Positions 28,247-37,325 of a stretch of DNA of 37,373 nucleotides are shown here, one piece after another. The position numbers and the translations under genes were made by a program. Source of the stretch: Methylomonas subterranea (lineage in GTDB: Bacteria > Pseudomonadota > Gammaproteobacteria > Methylococcales > Methylomonadaceae). A model generated the notes under the pieces. It did not search any database. It was not told the DNA's origin and was given only the letters and a program-made list of their open reading frames with translations. The DNA lies in the NCBI RefSeq assembly GCF_024505185.1, contig NZ_JANIBJ010000039.1:1-37373 (forward strand). The letters are read 5' to 3'. The number at the start of each line of letters is the position of its first letter. Position 1 is the stretch's first letter.

Positions 28247-28585
28247 TTACATCGCACGGTGCATTTTTGCCATACTCATATTGGCATCCACCGCATTTTT
28301 ATAAATGTTGATCAGGTTTCGGCAATGGGCTTTTAAATCTCCAGCTCGCTTGCCATACAGATAGGCGTGCGACTCATATTTGCTCAGCAGTTTCTCGTGT
28401 TCGTCGACCTTCAGCTGCATCTCTTTCGCCGCATCCTCATAGTGTTGCGCCAACGCTTCGTGATCGGCCTTGGTTTTGGCGTCTTGTATGGCTTGGCTCA
28501 TATCCATGGGGTGCGGGTTCGTCTCGGCGCATCCGGACAATAGGCCCAGGCTGAAAAACAGGGGTATTAAAATTTTAGTGTTCAT
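28247..28585 (-). CDS. Small lipoprotein of copper-efflux cluster
   Basis: A 112-residue lipoprotein. The signal peptide has a KILIPLFF core and the lipobox LLSGC (Cys 19). The mature part begins with HPMDMSQ (Met/His, possible copper contact) and continues as a charged helix with a YLYGKRAGDLKAHCRNLI stretch, ending in a Met-rich MSMAKMHRAM. It is homologous to the lipoprotein at 6397 in the zinc island and to the adjacent pseudogene. It is the last gene of the cus block, 143 bases after cusA, with its own ribosome site (TGGAG). A periplasmic metal-buffer role is a guess from context. Confidence 0.78.
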   Translation of the reverse strand: MNTKILIPLFFSLGLLSGCAETNPHPMDMSQAIQDAKTKADHEALAQHYEDAAKEMQLKVDEHEKLLSKYESHAYLYGKRAGDLKAHCRNLINIYKNAVDANMSMAKMHRAM

Positions 28586-28728
28586 GACTTTTCTCCAAAT
28601 AAATTCAATCGATTAATGGCAACAGCGTTAGGTTATGAGCATGTTTTTGCAGGCGACTCCTTGGTAACAATCGGACCGAAAATAGTGAGTGAAGGGGTAT
28701 CCGTACGACAGCGAAGCTGGATAAGACA

Positions 28729-31700
28729 TCATTCCGCGGCTCCCCGCCTGCGGTTTTCCTGAACTTGCAGCACCAGGCTGTACACCACTGGAAATACCAG
28801 TAGACTCAATACCAACACTGTCAGCATGCCGCCCATGGCCGGCGCGGCGACACGCTGGGTGACGTCGGCGCCGGTGCCGGTGGCCCACATGATGGGAATC
28901 AAGCCGATAATGTTGGCCAGCGAGGTAATGGCAACCGGCCGCACCCGCAAGGCTGTGGCAGTTTCCGCCGTGGCGATGATGTCGGCAGCGCTCAATGGCA
29001 CCTGCTTTTGTTCCCGCAGTTTTTCCAGTTCGATATCGATGAAGCTCAGCACCATCACGCCGGTTTCCGCCGCCGTACCCGCCAAGGCGATGAAACCGAC
29101 GTAGACGCCGATCGATAAATTGAAATCGAGCCAGTAGACCAGCCAGATGCCGCCAATCAGGCTGAACGGGATGGTCAGCATGACGATGGTGGGCTCGGTG
29201 ATATTGCGGAACGAGCAATACAACAGGATGAATATCAACAGCAGGGTAATCGGTACTACCATCTTCAAGCGTTCGGCGGCCCTCTGCATGTATTCGAACT
29301 GCCCTGACCAGGCGACGGTGTAGCCGGCGGGCAGTTGCACCTGTTCGGCCAGCGTCTTTTGCGCCTGCGCGACGAAGCCGCCGATGTCGGCGGTTTTGAT
29401 GTCCACGTACACCCAGGCGTTGGGGCGGGCGTCTTCGCTTTTGATGACGTCTGTACCGCGAGTGAAGCGAATGTCCGTCACCAGAGTCAAGGGAATCTGG
29501 CTGCCGGTGGGGGTCGGAATCAGCACCCGCCGCAAGGCGTCCAGGTTGTCGCGCATATCGCGTGGATAGCGCAGATTGACCGGATATCGCTCCAACCCTT
29601 CCACGGTTTCGGTGATGTTCATGCCGCCAATCGCGCTTTGAATCACGTCCTGCACATCGCCGGTGGTCAGCCCGTAACGGGCTGCGGCTTCGCGGTTGAT
29701 GTCAAAATCCAGGAAGTAGCCGCCTACGGTGCGATCGCCGTAAGCCGACAAGGTGTCCGGCAGGCTTTTCATGGCTTGCTCGATGTCCAGCGACAAGCGT
29801 TGCAAGACCGTCAAATCCGGCCCTGACACCTTGATACCGACTGGGGTCTTGATGCCGGTGGACAGCATGTCGATGCGGGTCTTGATCGGCATGGTCCAGG
29901 CATTGGCCAGGCCGGGAAAATGAATGGCCTTATCCATTTCCGCCATCAGTTCGCGAGTGGTTTTATTAGGATTGGGCCATTGCGCCTGCGGCTTGAGCTG
30001 GATCGTGGTTTCCACCATCATCAGTGGTGCGGCGTCGGTCGCGGTTTCCGCCCGGCCGATCTTGCCGAACACATGATGCACTTCCGGAAAGGTTTTCAGA
30101 ATCTTGTCCGTCTGCTGCAGGACTTCCCGGGCTTTGGTGATGGAAATACCCGGAAAGGTGGACGGCATATACAAAATATCCCCTTCATCCAGCGGCGGCA
30201 TGAACTCGCTGCCGATTTTAGAGAGGGGATACAGCGTCGACGCCATCAGCAGCGCCGCCAGCAGCACGGTCAACAGCCGAAAGCGCATGGCCAGCTTCAA
30301 CGCCGGGCCGTGAATGGCATGCAAAACCCGGTTGATCGGGTTCTTGCGCTCGGGCACGATCTTGCCGCGCACGAAATAACCGACCAATACCGGTACTAGT
30401 GTCACGGTCAGAATGGCGGCTGCCGCCATGGCATAGGTTTTGGTAAAAGCCAAGGGGCTGAACAAGCGGCCTTCCTGCGCCTGCATGGTGATAATCGGTA
30501 GAAAGGACACGGTGATCACCAGCAGCGAGAAGAACAGCCCGCTGCCCACTTCGCGGCAGGATGCGGCAATCACTTGCCAGCGTTCTTTTTCAGTGAGTTC
30601 GGCTTTTTTCTTGGCGACGGCGGCGGCCAAATGCTTGTGGGCGTTTTCCACCATCACCACCCCTCCATCGACCATGTCACCAATCGCCAGCGCAATACCG
30701 CCCAGCGACATGATGTTGGCGTTCAGGCCCTGCCATTTCATGACGATGAAGGCGATCAGTATGCCCAGCGGCAAGGTGATGATGATCACCAGCGATGAAC
30801 GCAGATGCAACAGAAACAGGGCCACTAGACCGCAGACGATGATCAGTTCCTCGATCAAAGCTTCATTTAGGGTGTCTACCGCGCGTTCGATCAAACTGCC
30901 GCGATCGTACACCGTGACGATCTCAACCCCGTCCGGCAGACCTTGTTTGAGCTGTTCCAGCTTCTCGCGCACCGCCTTGATGGTGGCCAGGGCATTTTCA
31001 CCAAAGCGCATGATCACCACGCCGCCCGCCACTTCGCCTTCACCATTTAATTCGGTGACGCCGCGGCGCAGTTCCGGGCCTATCTGCACGTGGGCCACGT
31101 CCTGCAAGCGGATGGGTGTGCCGTTGCTGTCGACGCCGACCGGAATGGTATTCAGGTCGGCGATGGATTTGATATAACCCAAGCCTCTGACCATGTATTC
31201 GGTCTCGGCCATTTCAAACAGCCGGCCGCCGACGTCGTTATTGGAGCGCTTGATAGCGTCTATCACCGTGGACAACGGAATCTGATAGGCCTGCAAGGCA
31301 TTGGGATCGACTTCCACCTGGTATTGTTTGACGTAACCGCCGACCGAGGCAACTTCCGATACCCCCGGCACGGTTTGCAACGGGTAGCGTAAATACCAAT
31401 CCTGAATCGAGCGCAACTGGGCCAGGTCGTGTTGACCGGTTTTGTCCACCAGGGCGTATTCGTACACCCAGCCCACCCCGGTGGCATCCGGCCCCAAGGT
31501 CGGAGTAACGCCTTGCGGCAAGCGGCCCTTGACGTAATTGAGATATTCCAGCACTCGCGAGCGGGCCCAGTACATATCGGTGCCGTCCTCGAAAATGATG
31601 TAAACAAACGACAGGCCAAAAAAAGAATAGCCGCGCACCACTTTGGCATGCGGCACGGCCAGCATAGCCGTGGTCAGTGGATAGGTAATTTGATCCTCTA

Positions 31701-31881
31701 TGACCTGTGGCGACTGGTCGGCATACTCGGTGAACACGATCACCTGCACGTCGGATAAGTCCGGGATCGCGTCCAGCGGCATGTGCTTGAACGACCACAA
31801 ACCAGCCATAGCTAGCATGATGGCGCCCAGCACCACCAGAAAACGGTCTTTCAAGGCATTGTTGATCAGCCAATCAGTCAT
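28729..31881 (-). CDS. cusA: CusA-type Cu/Ag RND efflux pump
   Basis: A heavy-metal RND pump of about 1050 residues that should drive Cu(I) or Ag(I) out via CusB and CusC. The fourth-helix motif reads AIGDMVDGGVVMVENAHK, the monovalent-metal form (compare AIGAMVDAAVVMIENAHK in E. coli CusA), unlike the DFGVIIDGAVV of the other pump in this window. The periplasmic cleft has Met-containing segments (PLMMVETTIQLKP, WTMPIKTRIDML around residues 600-660) as expected for copper. The ATG at 31881 is preferred because GAGGG lies eight bases upstream; the ATG at 31887 is in frame but only three bases from it. Both overlap the cusB stop. Confidence 0.92.
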   Translation of the reverse strand: MTDWLINNALKDRFLVVLGAIMLAMAGLWSFKHMPLDAIPDLSDVQVIVFTEYADQSPQVIEDQITYPLTTAMLAVPHAKVVRGYSFFGLSFVYIIFEDGTDMYWARSRVLEYLNYVKGRLPQGVTPTLGPDATGVGWVYEYALVDKTGQHDLAQLRSIQDWYLRYPLQTVPGVSEVASVGGYVKQYQVEVDPNALQAYQIPLSTVIDAIKRSNNDVGGRLFEMAETEYMVRGLGYIKSIADLNTIPVGVDSNGTPIRLQDVAHVQIGPELRRGVTELNGEGEVAGGVVIMRFGENALATIKAVREKLEQLKQGLPDGVEIVTVYDRGSLIERAVDTLNEALIEELIIVCGLVALFLLHLRSSLVIIITLPLGILIAFIVMKWQGLNANIMSLGGIALAIGDMVDGGVVMVENAHKHLAAAVAKKKAELTEKERWQVIAASCREVGSGLFFSLLVITVSFLPIITMQAQEGRLFSPLAFTKTYAMAAAAILTVTLVPVLVGYFVRGKIVPERKNPINRVLHAIHGPALKLAMRFRLLTVLLAALLMASTLYPLSKIGSEFMPPLDEGDILYMPSTFPGISITKAREVLQQTDKILKTFPEVHHVFGKIGRAETATDAAPLMMVETTIQLKPQAQWPNPNKTTRELMAEMDKAIHFPGLANAWTMPIKTRIDMLSTGIKTPVGIKVSGPDLTVLQRLSLDIEQAMKSLPDTLSAYGDRTVGGYFLDFDINREAAARYGLTTGDVQDVIQSAIGGMNITETVEGLERYPVNLRYPRDMRDNLDALRRVLIPTPTGSQIPLTLVTDIRFTRGTDVIKSEDARPNAWVYVDIKTADIGGFVAQAQKTLAEQVQLPAGYTVAWSGQFEYMQRAAERLKMVVPITLLLIFILLYCSFRNITEPTIVMLTIPFSLIGGIWLVYWLDFNLSIGVYVGFIALAGTAAETGVMVLSFIDIELEKLREQKQVPLSAADIIATAETATALRVRPVAITSLANIIGLIPIMWATGTGADVTQRVAAPAMGGMLTVLVLSLLVFPVVYSLVLQVQENRRRGAAE

Positions 31882-33298
31882 GGGCATGACCCTCGTGTTC
31901 GATGACGGATGGCTCGGCCATTTTGGCGGTGGCTTCGCGCAACCTGGATTCGGAGTCGATCAGGAACTGCGCGGAGGTGACCACTTCTTCGCCGGCACCC
32001 AGCCCTTCGACGATGGCTATGTGGCCATTGGACGCCAGGCCGGTGGTGACCAGACGCGGCTCAAACTTGCCCGGTGCCCGCACCACGAACACCTGGGTTT
32101 GCGCACCGGAACGCACCACCGCTTCGCTGGGGACCACCACGGCGTCCAGTTCTTTACCTGCCTGAATGGTAATGTCGGCAAACATGTCCGGCTTTAACAA
32201 CAGTTCGCTGTTGTCGAAGGTCAGGCGCACTTTGATGGTGCGGGTTTTCGCTTCCGCATAGGGATAAATAAAGGCCAGTTTCCCCTTGAACAAACGCCCC
32301 GGCACGCCGGCCAGCCGCATTTCCACCGGATCGCCTTCCTTCACCCAGGGCAATTCGTATTCATAGATATCCGCATAGGCCCATACTTTGGATAAATCCG
32401 CAATCATGTACAGTTCGGTTTCCGGGGTGACGTATTGCCCCTCGCGGGCGCCAATGTTGATGACGATGCCGCTGGCCGGGGTATGGATATGCAGGCTTTT
32501 TTTGATCTGGTGGCTGTCAGTCAGTTCGTGCAATTGATGCGCGGGTACGTCCAGCAACTTCAAACGCTCACGAGAACTCTTGACTAAATCTTCCGCACCG
32601 CGGCGGATGTCTGCTATCGGGCTTTTTTCCAGCACCTTCAGGTTGTTCAGGGCCAACACATATTCCTGCTGGCTGGCCACCAATTGCGGCGAGTAGATGC
32701 TCAACAAATCTTCATTTTGCCTGACCCATTGCCCGGTTTTATCTACCCGCAAGGTTTCTATCCAACCCTCGGTTTTAGGATGCAGCCGCACGATGCGTTC
32801 TTCGTCATAGGCGATGCGTCCCACCGCCCGCACTCGATGTGAAAGCTTGGATTGTTTGGCGAAAGCGGTGCGCACACCGATATTTTGCGCGGTGACCGCG
32901 TCGATTTTGACGGTGCCGACAGGATCGGCCGACGGCGCTGAGTCTTCGGCATAGACCGGCAGATAATCCATGCCCATGTTGTCTTTGGTCGGCACCGGTG
33001 AGGTGACGGCAGGATTCATCGGATTGCGGTAGAACAGTATTTTGCGTTCCCCACCGGCGCTCCCGGCTTCCTCGGCTGCATCGTCGCCATACACTGGCAC
33101 ATAATCCATCCCCATCGCGTCCTTGGCCGGCACGGGCGAGGTGGCCGAGGGGTTCATAGGGCTGCGGTAAAACAAGGGTTGTCTGGTCGGTGTCGTATGA
33201 ACGTTTTCGTTCGGTTCGGTTTGCTCGGCCAACCAATAGCCGCCCATGAGGCCAATGGCCAACGTCACTGCGGCCGTCAATAACAGTTGCTTATTCAT
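31874..33298 (-). CDS. cusB: CusB-type periplasmic adaptor with duplicated metal motif
   Basis: A 474-residue membrane-fusion protein joining CusA and CusC. An N-terminal anchor (residues 5-24) is followed by two tandem copies of a Met-rich motif, YRSPMNPSATSPVPAKD with GMDYVPVY (about 44-70), and YRNPMNPAVTSPVPTKD with GMDYLPVY (about 90-116). This is the heavy-metal-binding motif of CusB, usually present once in short form. Then come the usual barrel-sandwich and coiled-coil parts (~150-250) and a C-terminal EHEGHAHD. ATG 33298 follows GGAGG and overlaps the cusC stop by eight bases. The duplication might raise copper capture. Confidence 0.9.
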   Translation of the reverse strand: MNKQLLLTAAVTLAIGLMGGYWLAEQTEPNENVHTTPTRQPLFYRSPMNPSATSPVPAKDAMGMDYVPVYGDDAAEEAGSAGGERKILFYRNPMNPAVTSPVPTKDNMGMDYLPVYAEDSAPSADPVGTVKIDAVTAQNIGVRTAFAKQSKLSHRVRAVGRIAYDEERIVRLHPKTEGWIETLRVDKTGQWVRQNEDLLSIYSPQLVASQQEYVLALNNLKVLEKSPIADIRRGAEDLVKSSRERLKLLDVPAHQLHELTDSHQIKKSLHIHTPASGIVINIGAREGQYVTPETELYMIADLSKVWAYADIYEYELPWVKEGDPVEMRLAGVPGRLFKGKLAFIYPYAEAKTRTIKVRLTFDNSELLLKPDMFADITIQAGKELDAVVVPSEAVVRSGAQTQVFVVRAPGKFEPRLVTTGLASNGHIAIVEGLGAGEEVVTSAQFLIDSESRLREATAKMAEPSVIEHEGHAHD

Positions 33299-34580
33299 AA
33301 ATCGCCTCCTCGCCGACGTCTGCAGTCAATTGGGCCAATGCCTGCTGGGCTTCGGTAAAGGCTTTCCAGTATTGGGTTTCATATTCAAACAGGGTGACCT
33401 GGCTGCGCACCAGATTCAGAAAATCCACTTTGCTGACTTGATAGCCGGCCAGCATCGAGGCCACGGTCTGCCGGGCTTGCGGAATGATGCCGGTATCGAA
33501 CAGCACGAATTGCTGTTGCGCGCGTTGATAATCACTGTGGGTTTGGCTGATTTGCGCGCGCACCGCGTTCCATTTGTCCTGCAGGCTATAGCGTTGCTGC
33601 ATCAACTCGCTGGTACGTTGATCGATGGCTTTTTCCTGCTTGCTGCCGGCGAAAATCGGCACGTTCATGCTGACGCCCAGACTCAACAAATCCGAACGCC
33701 GCGTGCCGTCCGGCATGTTCGAGCGCGCACCGTAGGCCGCCTCGACCATGAAATCCGGCAACAGGTCTTTCTGGGCGAAATCCAGTCTGGACTGGGCGGC
33801 ATGGATGCCTTGCCGTTCGCTGGCCAGCAAAGGTCTGGCGTTTTCCGCCTGCTGATAAAGCTGTTCTTCGGCTTTGATGACCGGCAGTTGCAAGGACACC
33901 GTTGTGGGGATTTGCACGGTTTGATTGGCCGGTTGGTCCAGCAAGGCGTTCAGTCGGGCCGCCGTGCTACGGCGCAAGCCAGTGAGGCCGATCTTTTGAT
34001 CCAGCAGCTTGGATAGTTCCAGTTGGGCCAGCAGCACATCCTGCTGCAAACCGTCACCGACTTCATATTTACTGCGGGCGATATCGACGAATTGCTGCAA
34101 CAGGCTGTGGTTGCTATCGACGATCTCCAGTGCCCGGTCCAGATAAAACAGTTGCCACCAGAGGGTCTTGACGTCGCTGATCAGGCGGAGCCGAACTTCA
34201 TCGGCATTCAGGCTGGCCATTTCCGCGTCATGGAAGGCTGCCTGTTCCTTCAGCGCCAATTTGCCGGGAAATGGAATGGCTTGCGACAAGCCAAATCCCA
34301 GTTGCGTCATGTCCTCTCGCCGGGTATCGAAACCCTCCACCGGCAAACTCATGGCGTTAAAACTGATTTGCGGATCAGGCAGACTGCCTTCCTGCGCCGG
34401 AATGGCCGCCATGGCCTGCGCGCGGGCTAGCATTTGCGCCAGATCGGGGTTGTCCTGCGTGACTTTTTGGGTCGCCGCCTCTAAGGTCAGCGGCGGCGAC
34501 TCATCGGCCGTGGCGACGCCACAAACAAGCAACAGCGCCACTACCGAGAGATAACGGCGAAAGAGTAATTGGGGTGACAT
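33291..34580 (-). CDS. cusC: CusC-type outer-membrane efflux channel
   Basis: An outer-membrane factor of 429 residues from ATG 34580, which follows CGAGGATA and gives a normal signal peptide (MSPQLLFRRYLSVVALLLVCGVATA). A longer in-frame start at 34664 would put 28 extra polar residues before it and is rejected. Two OEP-type helical repeats follow, with MTQLGFGLSQAIPFPGKLAL and a late QVSKVDFLNLVRSQVTLFEYE stretch typical of the family. The trimer should carry Cu/Ag across the outer membrane for CusBA. It is the first of the tightly coupled cusCBA genes. Confidence 0.88.
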   Translation of the reverse strand: MSPQLLFRRYLSVVALLLVCGVATADESPPLTLEAATQKVTQDNPDLAQMLARAQAMAAIPAQEGSLPDPQISFNAMSLPVEGFDTRREDMTQLGFGLSQAIPFPGKLALKEQAAFHDAEMASLNADEVRLRLISDVKTLWWQLFYLDRALEIVDSNHSLLQQFVDIARSKYEVGDGLQQDVLLAQLELSKLLDQKIGLTGLRRSTAARLNALLDQPANQTVQIPTTVSLQLPVIKAEEQLYQQAENARPLLASERQGIHAAQSRLDFAQKDLLPDFMVEAAYGARSNMPDGTRRSDLLSLGVSMNVPIFAGSKQEKAIDQRTSELMQQRYSLQDKWNAVRAQISQTHSDYQRAQQQFVLFDTGIIPQARQTVASMLAGYQVSKVDFLNLVRSQVTLFEYETQYWKAFTEAQQALAQLTADVGEEAIYE

Positions 34581-34711
34581 GCGTATCCTCGAAACGTTGT
34601 GGTAATGCCGGTAACCGAGCCGAGATACGGTAGTGCGAGACACCGTAAATCGTTGGTCTGACATGATAGACGAGCACAGCTTTTGGGTGTGGCTGTGCCG
34701 ATCTGAAACGC

Positions 34712-35083
34712 TTAGAGGCTTTTGATGGGCGGTCTAATATCCGGCGGCGCGACTAGTGAGAGTGGCTCGAGTTTCTCCGACAGAATGTAGATAGCGTGAC
34801 TGTGGGTCGTAGTGAACTGAAAGGATGACGTTACGGCACAACCGACACAAACATGAAAGCCGCAGCCTGCCGAGTGCAGTTTATCGTGATGAGAGGCATG
34901 CGCTTGACAATGGTCTGCAGCCAGTTCATCTGAGTGCCCGGTGTGATCGGCATGATCCGACGCTTCTGCAACCTGCATCGCGGCCAGCTGGCCTGTAATA
35001 TCCGAGTAATGCGCATAGGTCACCGCGACAGGCATCAAGGCCATGATCAGCGTTAATGTAATGACTATGCGTTTGCTAAACAT
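34712..35083 (-). CDS. His/Cys-rich secreted protein upstream of cusC
   Basis: A 123-residue protein with a signal peptide (residues 1-24, ending VTYA). The mature part is rich in His and Asp (about residues 42-70: DHADHTGHSDELAADHCQAHASHHDK), with a Cys/His cluster GCGFHVCVGC (about 73-82), which suggests periplasmic binding of copper or another soft metal. It lies 131 bases upstream of cusC on the same strand and is likely the first gene of the copper operon. Proteins of this type are often called DUF2946 or metal-associated. No enzyme motif is present and the ribosome site is weak. Confidence 0.68.
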   Translation of the reverse strand: MFSKRIVITLTLIMALMPVAVTYAHYSDITGQLAAMQVAEASDHADHTGHSDELAADHCQAHASHHDKLHSAGCGFHVCVGCAVTSSFQFTTTHSHAIYILSEKLEPLSLVAPPDIRPPIKSL

Positions 35084-35428
35084 GCGATTGAATTTAACGA
35101 GAGATTACAGTCTAAAAACTAAAAAACAAGGATGAAAATCTTTCCTGCTTCTTCATCGTAGACTAAGCGTTCAGAAAACTCAACCCTATTATCCATTAAG
35201 AAACTGAAGGTCGATAGCTGATTTATTTGGTTGGTTGATGCTTGCCAACTTCATTCAAATAACTTTTGGGGAGTTTATGATGGCAATATACACCATTAAA
35301 AACGAACGTTTTTGCTATCCGTTTTAGTTAAAGAAAGGCACTGTGTTTTCAATCCATTTTTGGTTATTATAAAGTCCGTTTTTAGGGTTTTCATTACCTT
35401 TGCTGATTTTATAGGCATTTTAGGCAAG
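35084..35428. promoter_or_regulatory. Divergent intergenic region with inverted repeat
   Basis: No gene is supported in these 345 bases between the divergent copper operon and the recombinase. A perfect 7-bp inverted repeat AAAAACG-AA-CGTTTTT lies at 35298-35313. A frame extending the recombinase upstream to 35312 exists, but its extra residues do not match the family and it covers this repeat. Resolution sites and promoters for both sides probably lie here, but I cannot define them. Confidence 0.4.
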
Positions 35429-36061
35429 ATGATGGCACAAACTATCGGTTATTTACGGGTATCGACCGCAGACCAGGACTTGGAGAAAAACAAGGCGGAT
35501 ATTCTAGCGCTGGCCAATCACCATAACTTGGGTCAGGTCAAATTCATCGAAGAAAAAGCCTCCGGCAAAATATCCTGGCGCAAACGCAAGATTGCCCAAG
35601 TCATCGATGACCTTCAAAAGGGAGATAATTTAGTGGTCAGCGAGATGTCCCGCCTGGGGCGAAGTATGCTGGAGTGCATGGAAATTTTGTCGATTGCGAT
35701 GGAACGCGGTGTCCATGTCTATTCGGTGAAAGGCAATTGGCGGCTTGACCAAAGCATCCAAAGCAAGATCGTCGCAATGGCGTTTTCCATGGCCGCCGAA
35801 ATTGAACGCGATTTGATCTCGCAGCGCACAACAGAAGCCTTGCGTGCAAAGAAAGCCGCCGGTATGACGTTAGGCCGCCCCAAAGGGCCGGGCAAGAGCA
35901 AACTCGACCCATTCCGTCCCGAAATTGAAGCTTTGCTTGCAAATGGCGCAACCCTATTTTTTATCGCCGGTCGATACGGCACCACTTCCGCCAATTTGCG
36001 CAACTGGATGAGCAAGCACGGCATCAGTCGGCCTAAACAGGACGGGGTTCGTGCCGCGTAA
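35429..36061 (+). CDS. Transposon-type serine recombinase
   Basis: A serine recombinase (210 residues from ATG 35429; ATG 35432 equally possible). The catalytic start YLRVSTADQ has its Ser at residue 12. A later MSRLGRSMLECMEIL (about residues 69-83) and a C-terminal helix-turn-helix (ATLFFIAGRYGTTSANLRNWM, ~180-200) follow. It resembles DNA invertases/resolvases of the Tn552/TniR type. The stop overlaps the GTG of the transposase gene by 11 bases, so the two are coupled, as in transposons whose resolvase clears cointegrates. It is distinct from the plasmid recombinase at 26168. Confidence 0.87.
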   Translation: MMAQTIGYLRVSTADQDLEKNKADILALANHHNLGQVKFIEEKASGKISWRKRKIAQVIDDLQKGDNLVVSEMSRLGRSMLECMEILSIAMERGVHVYSVKGNWRLDQSIQSKIVAMAFSMAAEIERDLISQRTTEALRAKKAAGMTLGRPKGPGKSKLDPFRPEIEALLANGATLFFIAGRYGTTSANLRNWMSKHGISRPKQDGVRAA

Positions 36062-37325
36062 ACGCCTCCCTTTTGAGGTACTGATAGCACTTCAAAACCA
36101 ACTGGATGCGCTGTCCCCAAGGGATACCCAACGCAAAGACCTTGTTGAGGCAACCTGCGAAGCATTTGGAATTTCGGCATCCACCGTCCGGCGGCAATTG
36201 CGTACACATCAACTGCCTTATTTGACCCACCGCAGCGATTACAATACATCAAGAAGCCTGCCCGAAGCAGACATGCGCCGTTACTGTGAATTGATTGCGG
36301 CGCTGAAACTTCGGACGACCAGCAAAAAGGGACGGCGCTTATCGACCAAGGCTTGTATTGGAGTCCTCGAAAAGTCCGGCATTGAAACGGCGGAGGGATT
36401 GGTTAAAGTCGAATCCGGTCTGCTCAAACTCAGCACGGTCAGCCGTTATCTGAAACAATGGGGATACGACAACCGCACCCTAAGCATAGAGCCGCCCTGG
36501 ACGCCCTTCCAGGCTACCAATAGCAATGAATGCTGGCAATTTGATTTCTCGCCGTCAGACTTGAAAAAGCCGGAATTTTTCGGCAAAACGCTAAAAGAGG
36601 GTTCGGAATATCTGGCTTTGGCCGGTGTTACCGATGACCGGAGCGGGGTTTGTTACCAGGAATACCACGTGGTCAAAGGCGAAGACGTGATAACCGCGCT
36701 ATTGTTCCTGTTTAATGCGATGTCCGCCAAGAAGGACAAGAACAACCCATTCCAGGGCATCCCTTCGGTCATTTATATGGATGCCGGCCCGGTGTCTAAA
36801 AGCCGGGTGTTCTTGTGGGTTATGAAGCAACTGGGCATCGAAGTGCGGGTACATATGCCAAGGGGCAGTGATGGAAGGCGCACCACCTCACGGTCCAAGG
36901 GCAAAGTGGAACGTTCTTTCCTGACCATCAAATCTTCCTTGGAAACCCTTTACCATCTCCAGCAGCCGGAAACGCTGGAAGAAGCCAATGCCTGGTTACA
37001 CAGGTATTTAGGGGAATATAACGCGATGGATCACCGCTATGAAGACCATTCCCGTATGGAGGATTGGCTACAAAACCTGCCGTCGACAGGGTTTAGGGAA
37101 ATGTGTTCGTGGGATCGCTTCCGCACTTTCGCCCGTGAACCGGAACAGCGCAAGGCGGATAGCAACGCCTGCGTCGGTATTGATGGCATCCGCTATCAAT
37201 TAAGCCATGACATGGCGGGTCAAGACATCACCTTGCTTTGGGGGATTTTCGATAATGGACTAGCGGGAGCATTTGAACAGAAACTTACGGTTTCAACAAA
37301 ATCCGACTATGCAAAATTTCTCTAA
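36051..37325 (+). CDS. DDE transposase (rve-type)
   Basis: A 424-residue integrase-core transposase. GTG 36051 is chosen because it overlaps the recombinase stop; the first ATG is further in. The N-terminal part is a DNA-binding helix set (EAFGISASTVRRQLRTHQL, ~37-55; LSTVSRYLKQWGYD, ~127-140). The catalytic core shows WQFDFS (Asp 165), YMDAGP (Asp 244) and KGKVERSF (Glu 287). A beta-barrel-like C-terminus includes CVGIDGIRYQLS (~376-387). The layout resembles TniA/TnsB-related or IS481-like transposases. A partner ATPase (TniB-like) would be expected just beyond the window end. It probably moved the 27.3-37 kb copper island. Confidence 0.83.
   Translation: MPRKRLPFEVLIALQNQLDALSPRDTQRKDLVEATCEAFGISASTVRRQLRTHQLPYLTHRSDYNTSRSLPEADMRRYCELIAALKLRTTSKKGRRLSTKACIGVLEKSGIETAEGLVKVESGLLKLSTVSRYLKQWGYDNRTLSIEPPWTPFQATNSNECWQFDFSPSDLKKPEFFGKTLKEGSEYLALAGVTDDRSGVCYQEYHVVKGEDVITALLFLFNAMSAKKDKNNPFQGIPSVIYMDAGPVSKSRVFLWVMKQLGIEVRVHMPRGSDGRRTTSRSKGKVERSFLTIKSSLETLYHLQQPETLEEANAWLHRYLGEYNAMDHRYEDHSRMEDWLQNLPSTGFREMCSWDRFRTFAREPEQRKADSNACVGIDGIRYQLSHDMAGQDITLLWGIFDNGLAGAFEQKLTVSTKSDYAKFL

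Noticed and set aside
30440-31177. Long plus-strand frame (245 aa) opposite cusA
   Set aside because: Low-complexity Ser/Thr/Met composition typical of an antisense shadow; cusA on the other strand is certain.
33246-34016. Plus-strand frame (256 aa) opposite cusC/cusB
   Set aside because: Antisense to two certain genes with overlapping starts; no ribosome site or family resemblance.
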